A stretch of DNA of 64,000 nucleotides from Aldehydirespirator sp965116665 (GTDB lineage: Bacteria; Actinomycetota; Acidimicrobiia; Acidimicrobiales; Aldehydirespiratoraceae). Shown here one piece after another: positions 16,215 through 23,089 of this stretch. Positions within the stretch are counted from its first letter, which is position 1. The number at the start of each line of letters is the position of its first letter. A program made the translations under genes and the position numbers. The notes beneath the pieces were generated by a model, which ran no database searches, was not told the origin of the DNA, and saw nothing but the letters and a program-made list of their open reading frames with translations. The stretch spans positions 1,054,001 to 1,118,000 of the forward strand of contig OZ220709.1 in assembly GCA_965116665.1 (NCBI GenBank). Direction: 5' to 3'.

Positions 16215-17334
16215 GACGACCGCGGCCCCGATCGGACGGGACAGGGGAGTGCACGCTGCCGCGCTGGCCTCGCTGCCGCGGTCCACACCGAAGCGATTGC
16301 ATCGGCTGCTGGGGGAACGGGATCCCGCCGAGGTTTGGGAGGAGGTGGTGCGGGGCGACATCGCAGGCGCGGCGGCCGACGACGAGTTGCGGGAGTTCTG
16401 GAGGGCGCATGCATGTGACACCGACCTGGACGCGGTGGCGGCCGAGTTGGAGGCTCTCGACGCCTGGGTCACGACCGCGGCCAGCGCGAACCACCCGCCG
16501 GCGCTGGTGGACGACATCGATCCGGCGCCCGTCGTGTTCCGCCGCGGCCACGTGCCCGATCCTTCCGCGCCCGCGGTGGCCATAGTCGGCACCCGGCGCT
16601 GCACCCCGACGGGGCGCTCGGTGTCCATGGAGCTGGGCTCAGGGCTGGCCGCGGCCGGGGTGACGGTGGTCTCGGGCCTGGCTCTCGGGATCGACGGGGC
16701 CGCCCACCGCGGCGCGCTGGCCGCGGCCGGAGCGCCTGTCGTTGGCGTCGTGGGCAGCGGATTGGACGTCGTGTACCCGCGAGGCAACCGCGACCTCTGG
16801 GACGCGGTGAGCACGTCGGGGACCCTGCTGACCGAGGCGCCGCTGGGCGCCGAGCCCGAGGGTTGGCGCTTCCCGGCCCGAAACCGACTTCTGGCCGCGC
16901 TGGCCGACGTGGTCGTGGTGGTGGAGTCGAAGCGGGCCGGTGGGTCCATGCACACCGTCGAGGAGGCCATCCGGCGTGCCGTCACGGTCATGGCCGTTCC
17001 CGGGTCGGTGCGCAATCCGGCCGCGGCCGGCACCAACCTGCTGTTGAGCGAGGGCTGCCCGCCGGCGTGCTCCCCCGACGATGTGCTAGTTGCCTTGGGC
17101 CTGGCCACCGCGGGTGCGTCCCGTGGCCCCGTGGAACCCCACCGCCGGATCGACCTCGACAGCCTCGACCCGCTCCAGCAGCGGTTGCTTGACCTCCTCG
17201 ACGACGGCCCGGTGAGCCTCGACACGCTGGTGCTGCGGGCCGGAGCGCCGGTGCCCAAAGTGCTGGCGGCCGCTGACGGTCTCGAACGGTCGGGACTACT
17301 GGCCCGCGACGGCGCCCGCGTCCTGAGGGCGTGA
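16207..17334 (+). CDS. dprA: DNA-processing protein DprA
   Basis: DprA loads RecA on incoming single-stranded DNA. The Rossmann-type core reads VAIVGTRRCTPTGR, VVSGLALGIDGAAHRGAL and VGVVGSGLDVVYPRGN, followed by FPARNRLLAALAD and a RAGGSMHTVEEA stretch. A winged-helix-like C-terminal domain (about 310-375) ends the 375-residue protein. The start overlaps comM, so the two competence-type genes are coupled. No comEC or pilus genes are in the window, so active transformation cannot be inferred. Confidence 0.95.
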   Translation: MAETTAAPIGRDRGVHAAALASLPRSTPKRLHRLLGERDPAEVWEEVVRGDIAGAAADDELREFWRAHACDTDLDAVAAELEALDAWVTTAASANHPPALVDDIDPAPVVFRRGHVPDPSAPAVAIVGTRRCTPTGRSVSMELGSGLAAAGVTVVSGLALGIDGAAHRGALAAAGAPVVGVVGSGLDVVYPRGNRDLWDAVSTSGTLLTEAPLGAEPEGWRFPARNRLLAALADVVVVVESKRAGGSMHTVEEAIRRAVTVMAVPGSVRNPAAAGTNLLLSEGCPPACSPDDVLVALGLATAGASRGPVEPHRRIDLDSLDPLQQRLLDLLDDGPVSLDTLVLRAGAPVPKVLAAADGLERSGLLARDGARVLRA

Positions 17335-17630
17335 TGCCGCCCGACCGAGCTCGCTGGCCGCTGGCGCGCCGCTACCCGATGCCGTTCATGTTCAGCGAGC
17401 ATGCGCTCGAGGCCATGGAGTTGCGGGAAATCCGCCCCGAATGGGTGGAGCGGACGTTGGCCGCGCCGGAGCGACGCGTCCCAGACCCCCGCCATGCCAC
17501 CGTGGAGCGGTTCTACTGTCGTATCCCTGAGAATGACGGTAGAGTGCTGAGGGTACCCGTGAACACGGCCACAGACCCTTGGCGTGTCGTGACGGTGTTC
17601 TTTGATCGCTCGATGCGAGGTGAGCCATGA
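17334..17630 (+). CDS. DUF4258 domain protein, toxin-like
   Basis: The 98-residue protein has FSEHALEAMELREIRPEWVERTLAAPE, the pattern of the DUF4258 family (FSxHALERM...I....V), which is structurally related to RelE-type toxins and is usually paired with DUF2283. The ATG overlaps the dprA stop (TGATG) and GAGGG lies about 6-10 bases upstream; an ATG at 17379 is a shorter alternative. The next gene overlaps by 4 bases. A toxin role is inferred from the pairing only. Confidence 0.72.
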   Translation: MPPDRARWPLARRYPMPFMFSEHALEAMELREIRPEWVERTLAAPERRVPDPRHATVERFYCRIPENDGRVLRVPVNTATDPWRVVTVFFDRSMRGEP

Positions 17631-17869
17631 AGCTGCGGACCGACAAGCAGGCCGATGCCCTCTACTTCCGGCTTGACGACTCCGAGATCGTCGAGTCGGT
17701 CGAGGTGGCCCCCGGAGTCGTGCTGGACTTCAACCGCGCCGATCATGTGGTCGGGGTGGAGATGCTCAGCCTGTCCATCCGATCGCCGGGACTCGACCTG
17801 ACGGACCTTGAATTCGAAGCCTGCACGGGACCCGGAGTCGAGGTCGAGATACCGATGCCCGTCGACTAG
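17627..17869 (+). CDS. DUF2283 domain protein, antitoxin-like
   Basis: The 80-residue acidic protein reads MKLRTDKQADALYFRLDDSEIVESVEVAPGVVLDFN and continues VVGVEMLSLS, the DUF2283 signature. DUF2283 proteins commonly follow DUF4258 genes in a toxin-antitoxin-like order. It is coupled to the upstream gene by ATGA. The pair sits inside an otherwise conserved dprA-xerC neighbourhood. Confidence 0.8.
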   Translation: MKLRTDKQADALYFRLDDSEIVESVEVAPGVVLDFNRADHVVGVEMLSLSIRSPGLDLTDLEFEACTGPGVEVEIPMPVD

Positions 17870-17925
17870 CTCGACGGAAGCGCTCGACGAGCGTTCGCCC
17901 GCACGAGGCGACGGGTGTGGACAAA

Positions 17926-17931
17926 TAGACT
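17926..17931 (+). promoter_or_regulatory. -10-like hexamer for xerC
   Basis: TAGACT ends 6 bases before the GTG of xerC. Confidence 0.45.
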
Positions 17932-17937
17932 CGGGCT

Positions 17938-18816
17938 GTGGACAACTGGGAGCTAGGCGCCTGGCTCGAGTCGTTGATAGGCGTGGCCGATTCCACCCGG
18001 GCCGTGTACGCCCGGGACGCGACCGCGGCTGCGGGCTGGCTGCAGGAGGCCGGCCACGCGGGTCCCGCGTCGGTTGATCGCCGGGCCGTGCGCCGGTATC
18101 TGGCCCATCTGGGGAACCGCCGCTACGCGGCCCGCACCATCGCCCGCAAGCTGTCGGTGCTGCGCCGCTACTTCGACTGGGCCCGCCGCAGCGGCCACAT
18201 CCGGGTCGACCCCACGCTCGGGCTGACCGCGCCCCGGGGCAGGTCTCGGCTGCCCCAGGTGCTCAAGGACGACCAGATCCACACGCTCATCGACAAGCCG
18301 GCCCGGGCCGGCGACGACGACGCACGTGACGCTCGGGATCTCGCCATCGTCGAGTTGCTGTACGGCAGCGGGCTGCGGGTCAGCGAACTGTGCGGCCTCG
18401 GCCGCGACGACATCGACCTGTCCCGGCTGGAGGTCCGGGTGTGGGGCAAGGGCGCCAAGCAGCGCCTGGTGCCGCTGAGCGAGCCCGCGGCGGAGGCACT
18501 ACGAGCCTGGCTGAAGGATCACCGGTGCTCGTTCGTCACCGGCGATACCCCGGCCGGCGCCGTATTCCTCAACCAGCGGGGCCGGGCCATGACGCCCCGC
18601 GACGTGCGCCGGGTGCTGGACCGCCGCAGTGTGGTCCCCACCCATCCCCACGCCCTCCGTCACACCTTCGCCACCCACCTCCTCGACGGGGGTGCCGACC
18701 TGCGAACCGTGCAGGAGCTGCTGGGCCACGCCGACATCGCCACCACCCAGATCTATACCCACGTCAGCCGCGAGCGCCTGCGCGAGGTCCACCGCACAAC
18801 CCACCCGCGCGCCTGA
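17938..18816 (+). CDS. xerC: Tyrosine recombinase XerC
   Basis: XerC with XerD resolves chromosome dimers at dif. The N-terminal SAM-like core-binding domain (about 1-95) is followed by the catalytic domain with Arg147 (GSGLRVSEL), His238-x-x-Arg241 (HALRHTF), His264 (LGHADIATTQ) and nucleophile Tyr273 (QIYTHVS). The 292-residue length and the position after dprA fit the housekeeping recombinase and not a phage integrase. No dif-like site was identified nearby. Confidence 0.92.
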   Translation: MDNWELGAWLESLIGVADSTRAVYARDATAAAGWLQEAGHAGPASVDRRAVRRYLAHLGNRRYAARTIARKLSVLRRYFDWARRSGHIRVDPTLGLTAPRGRSRLPQVLKDDQIHTLIDKPARAGDDDARDARDLAIVELLYGSGLRVSELCGLGRDDIDLSRLEVRVWGKGAKQRLVPLSEPAAEALRAWLKDHRCSFVTGDTPAGAVFLNQRGRAMTPRDVRRVLDRRSVVPTHPHALRHTFATHLLDGGADLRTVQELLGHADIATTQIYTHVSRERLREVHRTTHPRA

Positions 18817-18835
18817 CGCGGCCGGGTAGGCGCGC

Positions 18836-18865
18836 CGGTCGCCCCGGGGCCTGACGCGGCGACCG
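18836..18865. terminator. Hairpin between convergent xerC and binding-protein genes
   Basis: CGGTCGCC and GGCGACCG form a perfect 8-bp stem with a 14-base loop, midway between two converging genes. There is no T run, so it would be a non-canonical or bidirectional terminator. Confidence 0.45.
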
Positions 18866-18899
18866 ACTGCTGCCGGCCGCCGCCTTCAGAACGCGTGAT

Positions 18900-20684
18900 C
18901 TAGGAGGGTACGGGACGGTACTCGTCCAGCGGGTAGATGCAGACCCCGCCCGCATCCTCGAAACCGGGCACCGGCAAGCCGTAGGGTCTGCTGCACGGGA
19001 ACTCCCAGATGAGGTTGTGAAGGGCGTCCGGAGCCCGGGTCTTGCCGGGCCGGATCGATCCGGGAATCATCTCGCTGGTGTCGATGGGGCCCAGGTTGGC
19101 CAGCGTGGCATAGACGTCGGCGCGGGTGGGATTGTCGCCCGCGTCGTGGAGGGCTCGGGCCGCGATACGCACGAGCTCGCACACCGTGCTGGTCATGCCG
19201 TAACGCGAGTTGCCGTCGTGGCGGTCCTCCGACTCGTGGTTGGCGCCCGAGGGGCTGTTGGCGCCGTAGAGGTCGTTGCACATCTCGTTGAACGCCCGCG
19301 GCGCGTAGCCGTCGAGGCGGTAGGCACCCACATCGCGGGCGTCCATGATGCGTGCGCCGTTGTACAGGTTCGCGGCTTCGATCCCGCCGAACTGGAGGAT
19401 CTTCGAGGTCACGATCTCCGCTGCCTGCGAGTTGAAGTCTGAAGCATAGAACTGCACGTCACCGGGCTGGAATCCCTGGTTGAGCATCTCCACCAGGAAA
19501 AGCGGGGCAGAGATGACGTTGAGCACGTTGAAGATCACGTCGACGCCCTCGCTGCGGAAGCGGCCCACGGTGTCCACCGCGCCCTCGGTGCAGGCGACCG
19601 TGCCGCCGCAGCCGATCTTGTCGAACACAGCCACGTTGACGCCACCGTCCCGCAGGACGCTGACCAGTCCGGCCTCGACGGCCTCGTACTGGCCCGGAGT
19701 GTCCGGCGCGGCGATCCCGACCGTCTTGCCATCCAGTTCGCCCCTCGCGATCAGGTCCCGGGCCAGCCAGCCCAGCGCCTCCTCCGCGGTCGGCGTCGTG
19801 GTGACCAGCAGGTCGTTGCTGCGGTCCATGAACTCCTGGGGCTGGGGCTGCACGGTGATGAAGGCGGTCTCGTGCTCCTCCACGATGCACAGGGTGGCCG
19901 AGCCCTGGAATCCGCTGGAGTTGAGGATCATGACGGCGTCGTTGTCCTCGATGGCCTCGATGCAGGCCGCGTTGCGGATCTCGTCCAGCTGGTCGCCGAG
20001 CACGTCCACGTGGATGGTGTGCAGGTCGATCATGCGGCCCCTGATCCCGCCGCACTGCTCGTTGATATAGGTCACAAAGGTCTCGAACATCTCGGCCGGG
20101 TCGCCCACATCGGTGCCGAAACCGATAGCCGCGAAATCCTCGAGCTTCGAGCGGATGTGGGTGATCTTGATGGAGTCGGCTTCGATGCCCGTGTCGGTGG
20201 CCACCCGGTCGGCGGCCGCGGGGTGGGCATTGCAGAAGGAGTCGATCTGCATGAACGGGTGGTCGCCGCGGTCCATGGTCGCCTGGAACTCGTTGAAGAT
20301 GCCGCCGCGGGGATCGTTGAAGATGTTCGGCGGCGGACCCTCGGGCTCGGCCGGTTCGGTGGTGGTGGTCTCCTCGACGGGCTCCTCACCGGAGTCTTCG
20401 GGTTCGGTGGCGGCCGGTGCCTCGGACTCGTCCTCGGGTTCGGTGGTGGCCGGTGCCTCGGGCTCGTCCTCGGCTCCGGTGGTGGTGGTCTCCTCGACGG
20501 CCGGTGCCTCGGGCTCGTCTTCGGGCTCAGGGGCATCGGGCTCGCTGGCAGCCGGGGCCTCGGTGGTCGGGGCGGCCGTGTCGTCGTCGTCATCGACGGA
20601 CACGGTCACCTCCCCGCCGCAGGCCGCGGCCACGAAGGCCAGACTGATAACGATTGCAAGCGCGGAGCGCAGTCTTGGGGACAT
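18900..20684 (-). CDS. ABC-transporter substrate-binding lipoprotein, branched-chain amino acid type
   Basis: The 594-residue protein starts with a signal peptide and lipobox (FVAAAC, Cys about 22), so it should be anchored outside the membrane. A low-complexity acidic linker follows (about 28-120) with repeats of the type EPEDEPEAPA and VEETTTT. The rest is a periplasmic-binding fold of type 1 (Peripla_BP_6/LivJ-like), with stretches such as DLIARGELDGKTVGIAAPDTPGQ. A strong site, GGAGG, precedes the ATG. It is divergent from the MFS-LivF and LivHMG genes and is the likely binding partner. Substrate is inferred, not shown. Confidence 0.85.
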   Translation of the reverse strand: MSPRLRSALAIVISLAFVAAACGGEVTVSVDDDDDTAAPTTEAPAASEPDAPEPEDEPEAPAVEETTTTGAEDEPEAPATTEPEDESEAPAATEPEDSGEEPVEETTTTEPAEPEGPPPNIFNDPRGGIFNEFQATMDRGDHPFMQIDSFCNAHPAAADRVATDTGIEADSIKITHIRSKLEDFAAIGFGTDVGDPAEMFETFVTYINEQCGGIRGRMIDLHTIHVDVLGDQLDEIRNAACIEAIEDNDAVMILNSSGFQGSATLCIVEEHETAFITVQPQPQEFMDRSNDLLVTTTPTAEEALGWLARDLIARGELDGKTVGIAAPDTPGQYEAVEAGLVSVLRDGGVNVAVFDKIGCGGTVACTEGAVDTVGRFRSEGVDVIFNVLNVISAPLFLVEMLNQGFQPGDVQFYASDFNSQAAEIVTSKILQFGGIEAANLYNGARIMDARDVGAYRLDGYAPRAFNEMCNDLYGANSPSGANHESEDRHDGNSRYGMTSTVCELVRIAARALHDAGDNPTRADVYATLANLGPIDTSEMIPGSIRPGKTRAPDALHNLIWEFPCSRPYGLPVPGFEDAGGVCIYPLDEYRPVPS

Positions 20685-20869
20685 CTGTGTATTCCTCCAT
20701 CCCTCCGGAAGGACACTTGAACGACACCGGCGTCAGGCCGAAGCGCCAGTCTCGCCCCGACGCACCGGTATACACAAGTCAGGCTAATGGCCACGGCCCG
20801 CCGTCCGGCCGCTACTGTCTCCGCACCGACCGGGCCCACCGCGCCGATCGGAGCCTCGCAAGGGGGAGC
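20685..20869. promoter_or_regulatory. Divergent intergenic region of the importer
   Basis: This 185-base spacer separates the binding lipoprotein (left) from the MFS-LivF gene (right). It must hold both promoters. AGGGGGAGC lies just before the rightward ATG and GGAGGAATACACAG just before the leftward one. No clear operator was seen. Confidence 0.4.
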
Positions 20870-23089
20870 ATGGCAGACCAGTCGCCCGAGATGAACGCCG
20901 GTGATCCGTCGGTAGCCGACCTGGCCGGAGCGATCCTCGACGAGGAGGCGAAGCGCCGGACCGAGCAGGCCGAGCGCGACGCCGAGACTGTCCTGCCCGA
21001 CGACCTCCTGCCCGGTGTCGGCGACAAGCCGATGACCCTCCGGGAGGGGCTGCGGGTCGGCGGCTCATCGATGCTGGTGATGATGTTCGTGCTCAACATG
21101 CTGGACGAACTGCCCCGGGCGGTGCGGGTGCTGGCCCCCGACATCCAGAAGTCGCTCGACATCAGCGACACGTTGCTGTTCGGCATTCTCGGTTTCGGGG
21201 GCGTCACCCTGGTGCTGGGCGCGGTCCCCATGGCTGCGCTCGCCGACCGGGTCAAGCGGGTGGCCATCATCCCAGTGTCGTCGGCGTTCTGGGGCGTCAC
21301 CGCGTTCTTGAGCGGCCTCATCGTCAACCCGTTCCAGTTGTTCCTCACCAACGCGGGGACCGGATTGGGGCAGGCCTACCGGATCCCGGTGTCCAACTCG
21401 CTGCTGGTGGACACCTACCCGATCCAGGCCCGCAGCCGCATCTTCGCCCTGGAGGGTGTTGGCCGCCCTGTGGGCCAGCTTGTCGGTCCGCTCGCGGTTG
21501 GAGGCATCGCGGCTCTGGTGGGAGGCGAGGATCCGTGGAGGGCTGCCTTCTTCGCGGTGGCGATCGCTCCCATCGTGGTCGCGGTGGTGTCCGCGATCGT
21601 GCTGCGAGAGCCGCCCCGGGGCCGCTTCGAGAAGCAGGCTGTCTTCGGAGACGAGAACGTGGATGTGGAGGAGCTGCCGGTGTCGATCGGCACCGCCTTC
21701 GCCCGGCTCCGCAAGATCAGGACCTTCTACTACCTGACCACCGGCGTGGGTGTCCTGGGGTTCGCCCTGATCGCCATCCCGATCCAGTTCAACCTGCTGC
21801 TGGAGGACAAGTACGCCATGGGGCCCTTCCAGCGGGGCGTCGTCGAGTCGCTCATCTGGGTGGCCGCCCTCGTCGGCCTGCCCGTGGCCGGACGCGTGTT
21901 CGACCGGGGGTTCCGCCGCGACCCGTCCGCGATGATGCGGATGTCGGGGATCCTGGTGATGGCGGCGGGCGTTACCTACGCGGTGGCCCTGCCCATCAAG
22001 ATCCTCGGCGGGCTGGTCCTGATGATCGCGGTGGCCCAGACTCTGATCTCGATGGCGTTCGTGGCGGTGCCGTCGGTGATCGCGTCGGTGTCCCCCTACC
22101 GCATCCGGGCTCAGGCGTTCGCCCTGCTGCCGGTGTTCATCTTCCTGATGGGCGGCTTCTTCGGAGGTCTGATAGTCGGCCAGCTCTCCGACGCCTACAA
22201 CGAGCGCACCGCCATGCTGGTGGCCGCCCCGCCGGCGGCCCTGATCGGGGGCGCGCTGATCGCCTACGGCAGCCGGTTCATCCGCCGTGACATCTCCCGG
22301 GCGGTCGAAGAACTGGTCGAGGAGCAGGCGGAGCAGCGCCGGGCCGCCGCCGATCCCTCGTCGGTGCCCGCCCTTCAGGTCCACAACCTCGACTTCGCCT
22401 ACGGAAGCGTGCAGGTGCTGTTCGACGTGTCGCTGGAGGTGGCCCGGGGCGAGGTCCTGGCCCTGCTCGGCACCAACGGCGCGGGCAAGTCCACCCTGCT
22501 GCGGGCGGTGAGCGGGCTGGGAATCCCCGACCGGGGCGTGGTGCGTCTCGGAGGGCGCACCATCACCTACGCCGACGCCGAGGACCGGTTCGCGGCCGGG
22601 CTGGTCCAACTGCGGGGTGGAGCCGGGGTCTTCGAGGAGCTCAGCGTGGCCGACAACCTGAGAGCCGCCGTGCTGGCGTCCGGGCTGGACGCGACGGAGA
22701 CCCAGGCCCGCATGCAGCGATCCCTCGAGGCCTTCCCCGCCCTGCGGGGCCGTCAGACGGCAGCAGCCCGGGAGCTGTCGGGCGGGCAGCAGCAGATGCT
22801 GGCGCTGGCCATGGCCCTGATGCACAAGCCCGAGGTGCTGCTCATCGACGAGCTCAGCCTGGGACTGGCGCCGGTAGTGGTCCAAGAGCTTCTCGAAGTG
22901 GTGAAGCGGCTCCGCGAGAGCGGCCAGACGATGGTGATCGTCGAGCAGTCCCTGAACGTTGCGCTGGCCTTCGCCGACCGGGCCGTCTTCATGGAGAAAG
23001 GCCGCATCCGGTTCGAGGGGCCGGCCCAGGAGCTGGCCGAGCGCGACGACCTCGCCCGGGCCGTGTTCCTGGGAGGCGAGGGCGGATGA
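20870..23089 (+). CDS. MFS transporter fused to LivF-type ABC ATPase
   Basis: The 739-residue protein joins two modules. Residues about 60-480 form a 12-helix major facilitator domain (ADRVKRVAI loop after helix 2, QARSRIFALEGVGRPVGQ, then a second six-helix half). Residues about 500-739 form an ABC ATPase of LivF type: Walker A GTNGAGKS (534-541), signature ELSGGQQQMLALAMAL, Walker B VLLIDELSLGLAP and a VEQSLNVALAFADRA H-loop region lacking the usual histidine. The ATG at 20870 has a strong upstream site. The gene is coupled by ATGA to the LivH-LivM-LivG fusion. Known LivF is a free subunit; here it is tethered to a full secondary-transporter-like domain. Whether the MFS part transports or merely scaffolds is unknown. 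Confidence 0.88.
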   Translation: MADQSPEMNAGDPSVADLAGAILDEEAKRRTEQAERDAETVLPDDLLPGVGDKPMTLREGLRVGGSSMLVMMFVLNMLDELPRAVRVLAPDIQKSLDISDTLLFGILGFGGVTLVLGAVPMAALADRVKRVAIIPVSSAFWGVTAFLSGLIVNPFQLFLTNAGTGLGQAYRIPVSNSLLVDTYPIQARSRIFALEGVGRPVGQLVGPLAVGGIAALVGGEDPWRAAFFAVAIAPIVVAVVSAIVLREPPRGRFEKQAVFGDENVDVEELPVSIGTAFARLRKIRTFYYLTTGVGVLGFALIAIPIQFNLLLEDKYAMGPFQRGVVESLIWVAALVGLPVAGRVFDRGFRRDPSAMMRMSGILVMAAGVTYAVALPIKILGGLVLMIAVAQTLISMAFVAVPSVIASVSPYRIRAQAFALLPVFIFLMGGFFGGLIVGQLSDAYNERTAMLVAAPPAALIGGALIAYGSRFIRRDISRAVEELVEEQAEQRRAAADPSSVPALQVHNLDFAYGSVQVLFDVSLEVARGEVLALLGTNGAGKSTLLRAVSGLGIPDRGVVRLGGRTITYADAEDRFAAGLVQLRGGAGVFEELSVADNLRAAVLASGLDATETQARMQRSLEAFPALRGRQTAAARELSGGQQQMLALAMALMHKPEVLLIDELSLGLAPVVVQELLEVVKRLRESGQTMVIVEQSLNVALAFADRAVFMEKGRIRFEGPAQELAERDDLARAVFLGGEGG

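Noticed and set aside
17938..18816. Tyrosine recombinase as sign of a prophage or integrative element
   Set aside because: Length, neighbours and lack of a tRNA or attachment repeats fit housekeeping XerC.
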